Assembly (NCBI RefSeq): GCF_900090275.1
Contig: NZ_LT607755.1
Span: 4,402,001-4,466,000, forward strand
Direction: 5' to 3'
Length of the DNA stretch: 64,000 nucleotides
Source: Micromonospora zamorensis
Lineage (GTDB): Bacteria > Actinomycetota > Actinomycetes > Mycobacteriales > Micromonosporaceae
Each line of letters begins with the position of its first letter. Within the stretch, counting starts at the first letter, position 1. The notes under the pieces were generated by a model. That model was given only the letters and a program-made list of their open reading frames with translations. It made no database searches and was not told the DNA's origin. Shown here in pieces: positions 47,407 through 55,974 of the stretch. The translations under genes and the position numbers were made by a program.

Positions 47407-47412
47407 AGTGTA
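47407..47412 (-). promoter_or_regulatory. Candidate -10 of the leuS leader transcript
   Basis: TACACT on the minus strand, 7 bp before the leader-peptide ATG. No clear -35 is seen 17 bp upstream. Confidence 0.4.
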
Positions 47413-47611
47413 CCCCGCGCGCCGTTGCCCATGCCGGCCCCCGGGGTGAGGTCGGATCCGGTCCCCCGACATGGCGAATATCGGTGCGTAACCGACGGAC
47501 TACCTGCGGGGGTCGGCGATAACGACAAACATGGTTAGCCTGAGAGACCAGTGAGATTCCTGCGGCAGACGAGGCTCGACGTCGCGAACCCAACGGCGGG
47601 TCCAGGTGCTC

Positions 47612-47617
47612 TATACA
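47612..47617 (+). promoter_or_regulatory. Candidate -10 (TATACA) of the moxR operon
   Basis: TATACA lies 33 bp before the moxR GTG; a second weaker candidate, TAGCCT, is at 47536-47541. Neither has a convincing -35. The rest of the 404-bp leuS-moxR gap (from 47413 on) shows no gene. Confidence 0.35.
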
Positions 47618-47649
47618 GAGCTGCCGTCATGGCGACGAGGAGGAGGCCC

Positions 47650-48708
47650 GTGACACAACAGACCTGGGACGAGGTGGGCGGCCTATTGCCGCACGACGAG
47701 TTCCGCGCCGCCAGCGAGGCCATCGTGGCCAACATCGAGCAGGTCATCGAGGGTAAGACCGCCACCGTGCGGCTCGCCCTGGCCGTCCTGCTCGCCGAGG
47801 GTCACCTCCTGATCGAAGACGTGCCGGGTGTCGGCAAGACCAAGCTGGCCAAGGCCCTGGCGCGGTCCATCGACTGCACGGTGCGACGGATCCAGTTCAC
47901 CCCCGACCTGTTGCCCAGCGACGTCACCGGGGTCAGCGTCTACAACCAGGAGACGCACGACTTCGAGTTCCGTCCCGGTGCCGTGTTTGCCAACCTGGTG
48001 GTCGGCGACGAGATCAACCGGGCCTCGCCGAAGACCCAGTCGGCGTTGCTGGAGTGCATGGAGGAACGGCAGGTCACCGTCGACGGTGTCACCTACCAGC
48101 TCCAGACCCCCTTCATGGTCATCGCCACCCAGAACCCGATCGAGATGGAGGGGACCTACCCGCTGCCCGAGGCGCAGCGCGACAGGTTCACCGCCCGTAT
48201 CGCGATGGGCTACCCGGACTCCAACGCCGAGCTGGCCATGCTCGACGGGCACGGGGCCACCGACCCGCTGAACGAGCTGCGCTCGGTCTCCGACGCGGCC
48301 ATCGTCCGACAGCTCATCGCCACCGTCCGACAGGTGCACGTCGCGGACGCGGTCAAGCAGTACGCGATCGACCTGGTCACCGCCACCCGCGAGGCACCTG
48401 ACCTGCGGCTCGGCGCCTCCCCCCGGGCGACCCTGCAACTGCTGCGCACCGCCCGGGCGGTCGCCGCCCTGGAGGGTCGCGACTACGTGCTCCCCGACGA
48501 CCTGCAGGCCCTGGCGGTGCCGGTGCTCGCGCACCGGATCATCCCGACGGCCGACGCGCAGCTCGCCCGACGCACCACCGACGCGATCGTCTCCGAGCTG
48601 GTGCACCGCCTGCCGTTGCCACACGACAGGCAGCGCAACCCGTACGACACCCGCCCCGGCACCGGCACCGGCAACGGCCGCGCGCCCTACGAGCCGCGGA
48701 GGCCATGA
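47650..48708 (+). CDS. MoxR-family AAA+ ATPase
   Basis: This is a protein of 352 residues. The AAA+ core has LLIEDVPGVGKTKLAKALARS (Walker A), VFANLVVGDEINRASPKTQSALLECMEERQVT (Walker B) and VIATQNPIEMEGTYPLPEAQRDRF (sensor/arginine finger). MoxR ATPases act as chaperones for von Willebrand-type or DUF58 proteins. The GTG at 47650 follows GAGGAGG; an ATG at 47629 is possible. Its stop is immediately followed by the DUF58 gene, the standard moxR-DUF58-transglutaminase operon. Confidence 0.92.
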   Translation: MTQQTWDEVGGLLPHDEFRAASEAIVANIEQVIEGKTATVRLALAVLLAEGHLLIEDVPGVGKTKLAKALARSIDCTVRRIQFTPDLLPSDVTGVSVYNQETHDFEFRPGAVFANLVVGDEINRASPKTQSALLECMEERQVTVDGVTYQLQTPFMVIATQNPIEMEGTYPLPEAQRDRFTARIAMGYPDSNAELAMLDGHGATDPLNELRSVSDAAIVRQLIATVRQVHVADAVKQYAIDLVTATREAPDLRLGASPRATLQLLRTARAVAALEGRDYVLPDDLQALAVPVLAHRIIPTADAQLARRTTDAIVSELVHRLPLPHDRQRNPYDTRPGTGTGNGRAPYEPRRP

Positions 48709-48709
48709 C

Positions 48710-50008
48710 GTGCGTGCCGGGCTACGCGGGCTGACCACCCGCGGGCGCTCCTTCCTCGCCGCCGCCATCGCGGCGGCGATCTCGGCCGCCATCCTGGGCG
48801 AGAAGGACCTGCTCCGGGTGGCTGTGCTGTTGGCCATCCTGCCGTTGCTGGCTGCGGCCTACGTCGGGCGCAGCCGCTACAAGCTGGCCTGCAACCGTTC
48901 ACTGGACCCGCACCGGGTTCCGGTCGGCGCCAACTCCCGGGTGGTGCTGCGCCTGCAGAACCTCTCCCGGCTGCCGACCGGCACCCTGCTCCTGGAGGAC
49001 CGGCTGCCCTACGCGCTGGGCAGCCGGCCCCGGGTGGTGTTGGAGCGGCTCGGCGCGCACCAGGCCACCTCCGTGGCGTACACCGTCCGTGCCGACGTTC
49101 GGGGTCGCTACGACGTGGGCCCACTGGTGGTCCGGATGACCGACCCGTTCGGTCTCTGCGAGCTCACCAGGTCCTTCCCCAGCACCGACCACCTGACGGT
49201 CATCCCGCAGGTCACCGCCCTGCCGTCGGTCCGGCTCCCCGGGGAGTACGCGGGCAGCGGCGACAGCCGGGCCCGCTCGGTGGCGGTGCACGGCGAGGAC
49301 GACGCGGCGACCCGGGAATACCGGCGTGGCGACGACCTGCGCCGGGTGCACTGGAAGTCCACGGCACGCACCGGCGAGCTGATGGTGCGTCGCGAGGAGC
49401 AGCCGTGGGAGAGCCGGGCCACTGTCGTCCTGGACACCCGCGCGTACGGCCACCGCGGCGAGGGGCCGACGGCCAGTTTCGAGTGGTCCGTCTCCGCCGC
49501 CGCGAGCATCGCCGTCCACCTGCGCCAGGCCGGCTACAAGTTGCGCCTGGTCACCGGCTCGGGGGCGGATGTCGACGCCTCGGAGGCCGGCGGCGACGGG
49601 GCGCTGCTCGATCACCTCGCGGAGGTCCGACTGGATCAGCGCGCGGAGCTGACCGACCTCGTGCAACGGGTCCGCCAACGCGCCGACGGTGGTCTGATCA
49701 TCGGGCTGTTCGGCACGGTGAGCGTGGCCGAGGCCGAGCTGCTGGCCGGCCTGCGGGGCAACGGCGCCACCTGCGTCGGCTTCCTGCTGAACAGCTCCAC
49801 CTGGCTCAGCCTGCCGGAGAAGGCCCGTGCGGAGGCGGAACGCGCGCACGCCGCCGCCGTCCTCGCCATGCTGCAGAGCGGTTGGCGGGTGGTCGGTGTC
49901 GACCACGGCGGCCGACTGCCCGCGCTGTGGCCGCAGGCCGGCCGGGGCTCCCAGGGCTTCGCGCTTCGCGCCGCACTGGCCGAGACGGTGGCCGGCGGCG
50001 TGCGATGA
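48710..50008 (+). CDS. DUF58 domain protein (MoxR partner)
   Basis: This is a protein of 432 residues. Two N-terminal hydrophobic segments (about 16-50) are followed by a beta-rich extracellular-like region and the DUF58 motif REYRRGDDLRRVHWKSTARTGELMVRREEQPWE (about 203-236). DUF58 proteins occur with MoxR and a transglutaminase and are thought to form a complex assembled by MoxR; the biochemical role is unknown. The GTG start is 1 bp after the moxR stop. Confidence 0.9.
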   Translation: MRAGLRGLTTRGRSFLAAAIAAAISAAILGEKDLLRVAVLLAILPLLAAAYVGRSRYKLACNRSLDPHRVPVGANSRVVLRLQNLSRLPTGTLLLEDRLPYALGSRPRVVLERLGAHQATSVAYTVRADVRGRYDVGPLVVRMTDPFGLCELTRSFPSTDHLTVIPQVTALPSVRLPGEYAGSGDSRARSVAVHGEDDAATREYRRGDDLRRVHWKSTARTGELMVRREEQPWESRATVVLDTRAYGHRGEGPTASFEWSVSAAASIAVHLRQAGYKLRLVTGSGADVDASEAGGDGALLDHLAEVRLDQRAELTDLVQRVRQRADGGLIIGLFGTVSVAEAELLAGLRGNGATCVGFLLNSSTWLSLPEKARAEAERAHAAAVLAMLQSGWRVVGVDHGGRLPALWPQAGRGSQGFALRAALAETVAGGVR

Positions 50009-50024
50009 ACGGAAGGTTCCCCTC

Positions 50025-52499
50025 ATGATCGCCAGTCGGAACATCGGCCTGGTGGCGGCCACGGCCACCCTGCTGGCCGCCGCGCCGCTGTCGGCCATCT
50101 TCCAGAGCTGGACGTGGCTCATCCAGTCCGTCATCGCGGTCGCCGTGGTGGCCGGGGTGGCCGCGTTGACCCGCCTCGCCCGGGCCCCCCTGTGGGGTCA
50201 GGTGCTGGGCATGCTGGCCGGCCTGCTCCTTGCTCTGACCTGGTTGTTCCCCAGCGGCGCGGAGCTGCTCGCCGTCCTGCCCACGCCGGGCACGCTCGCG
50301 CACTTCAACGATCTGCTCGCCGGTTCCATGCAGGACATGCGCTCGTACGGCGTCGAGGTCCCCGACACCGACCCGCTGCTGTTCATCACCGTGCTCGGCG
50401 TCGGTGGGGTCGCCGTCCTGGTCGACGTACTGGCCGTCGGGCTGCGCCGACCCGCGCTGGCGGGGCTGCCGATGCTCGCCATCTACTCGGTGCCGGTCGC
50501 CGTCTACGTGGACAGCGTCCCCGCGGTGCCGTTCGTGGTGGGCGCCGCCGGTTACCTCTGGCTGCTGGTCACCGACAACGTGGACCGCGTACGCCGCTTC
50601 GGGCGCCGCTTCACCGGTGACGGCCGTGACGTCGACGTGTGGGAGGCCTCGCCGCTGGCGTCCGCCGGCCGCCGGCTCGCGGCGGTCGGGGTGGCTCTGG
50701 CGGTGCTGCTGCCGCTGGCGGTGCCCGGCATGACCGGCGGGCTGCTCGACTCCCTCAGCCGGAGTTCGGGCAACGGCAACGGCAACGGCACCGGCTCGGG
50801 CGGCACATCGGGTCGGATCGACCTGTTCGCCTCGCTCGCCGGCCAGCTCAACCAGTCCCAGGTGGCCGATCTGGTCAAGGTCACCACGTCCGAACAGAGC
50901 CCGTTCTACCTGCGCTACGCGGTCGCCGACGAGCTGCGCCCGGGTGGTTTCCAGGCGCGCAGCCCGAGCGGTCGGCCCGCCAACCGGGACCTGCCGGACC
51001 CGGCCGAACGGGCCGGTCGGGGCGTGCAGCAGACCACCTACCGGGCGACCGTCGAGGTCACCAAGAGCCTGAGCATGTCGCTGATGCCGGTGTACGCCGA
51101 GCCGGTGCGCACCGAGGACCTCAACGGCAACTGGCTCTACGACCCCAACCAGCAGGTCGTCTTCTCCAACCGGGAAAACTCCCGGGGCCGCAAGTACTCC
51201 TTCGACTACGTCCGCTCGACATACACTCCGGCGGCGCTGCGGGCCGCGCAGCCACTCCCGGCCGACCACCCGGTACGCCGGCAGCTGACCGCCACCCCCG
51301 AGCGGGTGCCGGAGGTGGACGAGCTGGTCAAGGGGCTGGTCCAGGGCAAGCGCACCGACTACGACCGGGTGCTGGCCATCTACCAGCACTTCTCGGCGGA
51401 CAACGGGTTCAGCTACCGGTTGAGCACCGAGAGCGGCAGCAGCGGGCAGGACATCGTCAACTTCCTGACCAACAAGGTCGGCTACTGCCAGCAGTACGCC
51501 GCCGGGATGGCCTGGCTGGTCCGCGCGGCCGGGATCCCAGCCCGTGTGGCCTTCGGCTTCACCAACGGCAGCAAGCGCGACGGTGACACCTTCACGCTGA
51601 CCAACCTCAACCTGCACGCCTGGACCGAGGTCTTCTTCGACGGCCTCGGTTGGGTGCCCTTCGACGCCACCCCGGCGTCCGGGGTGCCCGGTTCCACCCG
51701 GTCGGCCTGGGCACCGGACACCGACGCACCGGATCCGACCACCCCGGGCACTGGTGTCACGGACGCCCCGACGGGCCCCGAGGCCTCAGCTGGGCCGGCC
51801 GGCCCGGACAACGCCGACCGGGACACCGACGAGGGGCTTGCCCTCGGCGGAACGACGCCCGACGAACAGCCGCCGACCTGGCCCTGGTGGGCGGCCGGCG
51901 TGCTGGCCCTGCTGCTGCTCCTGGCGGTGCCTGCTCTGCGCCGGGTCGCGCTGCGGCGCCGACGCGGTGGCCGGGCGGCGAGCGCCACGGTGGCCGCCAC
52001 CACCGTCGCCGACGGCACCGAGCCGGGGACCCGCCTGGTCACGGTCGCCGCCGACGCCAACCGCGCCCGCGCGGACGCGCACGCCGCCTGGGCGGAGCTG
52101 CTCGACACCCTGGTGGACTTCCGGGTTCCGGTCGACCTCACCGAGACGCCGAGGGCGACCGCGGACCGGCTCATCCGGGACACCCTCAGCGACGACACCG
52201 CCGCCGTGGAGTCGGCGCGGCTGCTCGGCAAGGCGGAGGAACGGGCCCGCTACGCGCGGGATCCGCTGACCGGTGAGCGGTTGCTGCCGGCGCTGCGCAC
52301 GGTCCGCGGGGCGCTCGCCGCACGGGCGGACCGACGGACCCGCATCCTCGCCGCCGTGTTGCCGCCGTCGGTGCTGCTGCGGTGGAGGACCGGCATGGCG
52401 GACACGTCCGGTCGAATGGCGGCGCTGACCGGGCGGACCCGGTACCGGCTGCTGCGCTGGAACCCACGACGGCTGTTGGCCGACCGGGCGGCGCGCTGA
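50025..52499 (+). CDS. Transglutaminase-like membrane protein (TgpA/DUF3488 type)
   Basis: This is a protein of 824 residues. About six N-terminal TM segments (1-250) are followed by a large extracytoplasmic region. In it, the transglutaminase core shows the Cys in KVGYCQQYAAGMAWLVRAAGIPARVAFGFTNG and the His-Asp pair in NLNLHAWTEVFFDGLGWVPFDATPA. A linker leads to one TM segment (about 620-645) and a C-terminal cytoplasmic DUF4129-like domain. The substrate is unknown. It is last in the moxR operon and is followed by a perfect hairpin terminator. Confidence 0.9.
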   Translation: MIASRNIGLVAATATLLAAAPLSAIFQSWTWLIQSVIAVAVVAGVAALTRLARAPLWGQVLGMLAGLLLALTWLFPSGAELLAVLPTPGTLAHFNDLLAGSMQDMRSYGVEVPDTDPLLFITVLGVGGVAVLVDVLAVGLRRPALAGLPMLAIYSVPVAVYVDSVPAVPFVVGAAGYLWLLVTDNVDRVRRFGRRFTGDGRDVDVWEASPLASAGRRLAAVGVALAVLLPLAVPGMTGGLLDSLSRSSGNGNGNGTGSGGTSGRIDLFASLAGQLNQSQVADLVKVTTSEQSPFYLRYAVADELRPGGFQARSPSGRPANRDLPDPAERAGRGVQQTTYRATVEVTKSLSMSLMPVYAEPVRTEDLNGNWLYDPNQQVVFSNRENSRGRKYSFDYVRSTYTPAALRAAQPLPADHPVRRQLTATPERVPEVDELVKGLVQGKRTDYDRVLAIYQHFSADNGFSYRLSTESGSSGQDIVNFLTNKVGYCQQYAAGMAWLVRAAGIPARVAFGFTNGSKRDGDTFTLTNLNLHAWTEVFFDGLGWVPFDATPASGVPGSTRSAWAPDTDAPDPTTPGTGVTDAPTGPEASAGPAGPDNADRDTDEGLALGGTTPDEQPPTWPWWAAGVLALLLLLAVPALRRVALRRRRGGRAASATVAATTVADGTEPGTRLVTVAADANRARADAHAAWAELLDTLVDFRVPVDLTETPRATADRLIRDTLSDDTAAVESARLLGKAEERARYARDPLTGERLLPALRTVRGALAARADRRTRILAAVLPPSVLLRWRTGMADTSGRMAALTGRTRYRLLRWNPRRLLADRAAR

Positions 52500-52516
52500 A
52501 CAACGCAGGTCCAGGT

Positions 52517-52548
52517 GTGGGGCGGCGGTCGGTGGACCGCCGCCCCAC
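52517..52548 (+). terminator. Terminator of the moxR-DUF58-transglutaminase operon
   Basis: A perfect 14-bp stem (GTGGGGCGGCGGTC with its complement) closes on GGTG, 18 bp after the transglutaminase stop; ACGCA/TGCGT pairs extend the stem outside. There is no U-tract. Confidence 0.75.
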
Positions 52549-52669
52549 GCTGCGTCAGGTGCCACCGCCCAGCGGCCCCGGCGCGGGTCACCCCGCCCCG
52601 CCACCCGCGCCAGTCTCCCGTCGCCCCAGCGAGCCATGATCAAGTGATCACGGAATGCGGAGCAGGATC

Positions 52670-52843
52670 ATGGGGAAAGGGGGGCCGCAAGGCTGCCGTG
52701 GGCCGGGTCAGCGTTTCCGGGAGAGCCGGCGCTCGCGCCCGGGGAGACACGAGAGAGACCGGCGGAAAGGGGACCGCCAGAAGGAAGACCGCAGGAAAGA
52801 GACCACCGGACGGAAGACCGCCGGCAAGGAAGCCGCCGGATAG
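52670..52843 (+). CDS. Possible small basic ORF (57 aa), uncertain
   Basis: This is an ATG-started frame of 57 codons with GGAG 8 nt upstream. The product would be strongly basic, Arg/Lys/Gly-rich, and would end in RKETTGRKTAGKEAAG. The underlying DNA is purine-rich (GGAAGACCGC-like units) and may be only a low-complexity or RNA-coding stretch. I do not recognise a family. No operon context supports it. Treat it as a candidate only. Confidence 0.25.
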   Translation: MGKGGPQGCRGPGQRFRESRRSRPGRHERDRRKGDRQKEDRRKETTGRKTAGKEAAG

Positions 52844-52878
52844 GAGGCGGCACGCAGAGGGCGCGCGGATGCCACTGA

Positions 52879-52960
52879 GGTCGCCGGCGGGAATGCCCGG
52901 CGACCGACTCGTCGCGACGTACGGCCGCCTCAGCGGCGTACGTCCCGCCTCAGGGGCGGG
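52879..52960. terminator. Cluster of three stem-loops before the DUF3040 gene end
   Basis: Three hairpins lie in a row: GGTCGCCGG (52879-52887) with 52897-52905; GACGTACGGCCGC (52916-52928) with 52933-52944, with one bulge; and CCCGCC with GGCGGG (52945-52960). They lie just beyond the stop of the convergent DUF3040 gene and probably end its transcript. They might also be part of a structured RNA. Confidence 0.5.
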
Positions 52961-52966
52961 ACCGGC

Positions 52967-53365
52967 CTACCGGTGTCCCTCCGGGCGCTGCCGCCACCTG
53001 TCCTCCATGCGGTCCAGGAGTGACGACTTGCGACCGGATCGGCCACCGCGGGGGCGACGACGACTCGTCGTGCCGCCCACCACGTGCAGGTCAGGTGATT
53101 GTGCCCGCCGGTGCGACTGGTACGCGAACGCGGCCGACGCCAGCATGACGACGAAGCCCGCCACCGCCAGCGGTGGAGTCTTGATCACCGCGCCATAGAC
53201 CAGTAGAGCCAAGCCAGCGATGATGACGCCGGCGGCGACGAGCAGGCGACGCCGCGCATGGAAGCGCGGATCGCTGGCGCGCACGGCCGAGGCGAATTTG
53301 GGGTCCTCGGCAAGCGACTGCTCGATCTGCTCGAACAGCCGCTGCTCGTGCTCCGAGAGCGGCAC
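52967..53365 (-). CDS. DUF3040 family small membrane protein
   Basis: This is a protein of 132 residues of the actinobacterial DUF3040 type. It opens MPLSEHEQRLFEQIEQSLAEDPKFASAVRASDPR, then has two TM segments (about 40-60 and 66-84) and a basic tail (SRRRPRGGRSGRKSSLLDRMEDRWRQR). Function is unknown; the family is common near dcw clusters and dinB in actinobacteria. It starts with GTG. Confidence 0.88.
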   Translation of the reverse strand: MPLSEHEQRLFEQIEQSLAEDPKFASAVRASDPRFHARRRLLVAAGVIIAGLALLVYGAVIKTPPLAVAGFVVMLASAAFAYQSHRRAQSPDLHVVGGTTSRRRPRGGRSGRKSSLLDRMEDRWRQRPEGHR

Positions 53366-53481
53366 GGCACTCCTCCCCGGTCACGTTGGTCGGGCCCATT
53401 CGGGCCGACAGACCGTGGCAGCCATCCGGCTGCTTACCCGCAAGTCTACGAGGGGGCTCGCGCGTCGGAAAGCGGGACGAC

Positions 53482-54744
53482 CTACGGGTGGGGTGGATTT
53501 TCGTTTCGACGGCTGTCACGGTCGCCCATCAGACTGGCCGGACCTATGACGGACCGCCCGAAACGGGCAGCAGCGGCGTCCACGGCAGCTTCCGCTTCGC
53601 GCCAACCATGCTCGGGCGCGCCGAGGGTGAGCTGCCGGGGAGCGCCCTGCGCCGGGGCGAGCCCTTCGACCCGGACACCGACGAGTCGGATCCGCTCGCC
53701 TGGGTCCAAAACGGTGTAGAGCGCCCAAACCGTGTCGAACATCTCGCGGGCGGTGTCGGTGGGCACGTCGAGGGTGCGAGAGCGGCTCACGGTGCGGAAG
53801 TCGGCCAGCCGGACCTTGAGGGCGACGGTGCGCCCAACCTGCCCGGAGCCTCGCAGCCGGACGCCGACCTTCGCGCTGAGCGCGAGCAGCGCGCGGCGGA
53901 TCTCCAGCGGGTCGGCCACGTCGACGTCGAAGGTCACCTCGGCGCCGATCGACTTGTCGACGTGCTCCGGGCTGACCCCGCGCGGGTCCCGTCCCCAAGC
54001 CAACTCGTGCAGGTGTGCCGCCGAGGCGGCGCCGACCGCACGGCGGATCATGCCCACCGGCGCCTCGGCGAGATCGCCGACGGTGGTCAGGCCGAGCCGG
54101 CGCAGCGACTCGGCGGCGCGCTCCCCCACCCCCCACAGCGCGTCCACCGGCAACGGGTGCAGGAAGTCGAGCACCTGCCCCGGGGGCACCACCAGCAGCC
54201 CGTCCGGCTTGGCCCGGGTGGAACCCAGCTTGGCCACGAACTTGCTCGGCGCCACCCCGACCGAGCAGGTCAGCGCCTGCTCGGTCGCGACCCGACGGCG
54301 GATCAGCCGGGCGATGGTGGCCGGGGAGCCGAAGAGCCGGCGGGCGCCGGTCACGTCGAGGAACGCCTCGTCGAGGGACAGCGGCTCGACCAGCGGGGTG
54401 ACGTCGCGGAAGATCTGCATGACCGCCCGGGAGGCCTCGGTGTAGGCGGTGAAGTCAGGTGGCAGGTAGACGGCGTGCGGGCACCGGGCTCGGGCCTGAC
54501 TGGTCGGCATCGCGCTGCGCACGCCGTACCGACGGGCCTCGTAGCTGGCCGAGCTGACCACCCCGCGTGGCCCGACGCCGCCGACGACCACCGGCCGGCC
54601 GCGCAGCTCGGGTCGGCGGCGCACCTCGACGGCGGCGAAGAACGCATCCATGTCGACATGCAGGATCGGGCTGCCGGAGTCGTCGGCGTCCGGCCCGAAG
54701 CGCGGATCGTCGTCGCCCCGGGGCAACGACTGGCTGCGGCCCAT
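53482..54744 (-). CDS. dinB: DNA polymerase IV (Y family)
   Basis: This is a translesion polymerase of 420 residues. The palm motifs with catalytic acids are intact: ILHVDMDAFFAAVEVRRRP and PLSLDEAFLDVTGARRLFG. SSASYEARRYGVRSAMPTSQARARCP and the little-finger domain follow. The C-terminus lacks an obvious beta-clamp pentapeptide that I can identify. No SOS box is seen upstream; it may be constitutive, as in mycobacteria. It lies downstream of the phosphodiesterase gene. Confidence 0.93.
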   Translation of the reverse strand: MGRSQSLPRGDDDPRFGPDADDSGSPILHVDMDAFFAAVEVRRRPELRGRPVVVGGVGPRGVVSSASYEARRYGVRSAMPTSQARARCPHAVYLPPDFTAYTEASRAVMQIFRDVTPLVEPLSLDEAFLDVTGARRLFGSPATIARLIRRRVATEQALTCSVGVAPSKFVAKLGSTRAKPDGLLVVPPGQVLDFLHPLPVDALWGVGERAAESLRRLGLTTVGDLAEAPVGMIRRAVGAASAAHLHELAWGRDPRGVSPEHVDKSIGAEVTFDVDVADPLEIRRALLALSAKVGVRLRGSGQVGRTVALKVRLADFRTVSRSRTLDVPTDTAREMFDTVWALYTVLDPGERIRLVGVRVEGLAPAQGAPRQLTLGAPEHGWREAEAAVDAAAARFGRSVIGPASLMGDRDSRRNENPPHP

Positions 54745-54807
54745 CCCGGCAGGTTAACCCGAAGGTACGACACCACCAGCCACCGGCGGGCCGCACCGGT
54801 ATGCCGG

Positions 54808-55974
54808 TCAGCCGTGGACGACCAGCAGGGGCACGGTCAGCTCGGCCGCGGTGTCCGACCCGTGGTACGCCACCAGCTTCGACGCCATCGGCCGCTCGGT
54901 GCGGCTGGCCATGACCGCGTACGTGTCGTTGCAGGTCACCACCACGTCGCCGATCCGCCCCAGGTGTTCCTCGGGCACCGGACCGAACCAGCCGGTGGCC
55001 ACCACCTCGTCGCGGGTGCGTACCCGCGCCGCGTCGCCCAGCACCTCGGACCAGGCGGCCCGCACATCGTCGACCGCGCCCTCCTCGACGTGCAGGTAGC
55101 GCACCCGGGCCTCACCGGCCACCACCCGCACCCCGGCGCGCAGCCGTGGGTCGGTGTCCAGGTCGAAGCGGTGGTCGGCGGGAATGTCGAGCTGGCCGTG
55201 ATCGGCGGTCACCAGCAGTGCCGCGTCCGGCGGCAGGCCGTCGACCAACCGGGCGATCAGGGCGTCCACCTCGGTGGCGGCGACCCGCCAGGGTGCTGAG
55301 TCGACGCCGCTGAGGTGGCCGTGCCAGTCCAGGTCGGCGTGGTAGCCGGAGACCAGGGTCGGGCCCGGGCCGGCGGCCAGCGCGGCCAGCATGGCGGCGG
55401 CCACCGCGTCCCCACCGGCGGCGCCCCGGAAGTCGCCGCCCCGGTTGGCCGCGAGGGTCAGCCCACTGCCGCCGAACTCCGGCCGGCTCACCACTGTCAC
55501 CGTCACACCGGCGGCGCGGGCCCGTTCCAACTGGGTGGGCACCGGCTGCCAGTGCAGCGGCGACGGGTCCGCGGCCCAGTCGGTGTGGGTGAGCACCCGG
55601 TCGGTGCCGGGCACCCGCACGGTGAAGCCGAGCACCCCGTGCGCGCCCGGTGCGACGCCCGTGCCCAGTGTCACCAGGCTGGTCGGTGTGGTGGACGGGA
55701 AACCGGCGATGATCGGCCGGGCCACCGTCGCGGCGAGCCCGGCGAGGGTCGGCGCGTACGGGGCGGCGGTCGGCAGCTGGTACCAGCCGAGCCCGTCGAC
55801 CAGCAGCACGGCGATCCGGCGTACCCCGGCCAACGCGGGGACGAGCCCGAGCGGGTCGGCCGAGCCGGGAACGCCCAGCACGGCGAGCGCGCTGGGCAGC
55901 ACGTCGGCGAGACGGCCGCCGCCGTGGTGCGGCCCGAGGACCGTCAGCGGCGCGGCAGGTGGCGAGTCGCTCAT
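54808..55974 (-). CDS. Type I phosphodiesterase/nucleotide pyrophosphatase-family protein
   Basis: This is a protein of 388 residues of the alkaline-phosphatase superfamily. It has metal-ligand and nucleophile motifs RIAVLLVDGLGWYQL, GFPSTTPTSLVTLGTG (Thr nucleophile), GYHADLDWHGHLSGVDS and LLVTADHGQLDIP. No signal peptide is visible, so it acts in the cytoplasm. The substrate (nucleotide, phosphonate or phospholipid head group) is unknown. Its ATG overlaps the stop of the upstream methyltransferase gene by 4 nt, so the two are coupled. Confidence 0.87.
   Translation of the reverse strand: MSDSPPAAPLTVLGPHHGGGRLADVLPSALAVLGVPGSADPLGLVPALAGVRRIAVLLVDGLGWYQLPTAAPYAPTLAGLAATVARPIIAGFPSTTPTSLVTLGTGVAPGAHGVLGFTVRVPGTDRVLTHTDWAADPSPLHWQPVPTQLERARAAGVTVTVVSRPEFGGSGLTLAANRGGDFRGAAGGDAVAAAMLAALAAGPGPTLVSGYHADLDWHGHLSGVDSAPWRVAATEVDALIARLVDGLPPDAALLVTADHGQLDIPADHRFDLDTDPRLRAGVRVVAGEARVRYLHVEEGAVDDVRAAWSEVLGDAARVRTRDEVVATGWFGPVPEEHLGRIGDVVVTCNDTYAVMASRTERPMASKLVAYHGSDTAAELTVPLLVVHG

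Noticed and set aside
52560..52960. RNase P RNA (rnpB) or tmRNA in the structured region
   Set aside because: The conserved RNase P and tmRNA core sequences are not there; only hairpins and purine-rich DNA are seen.
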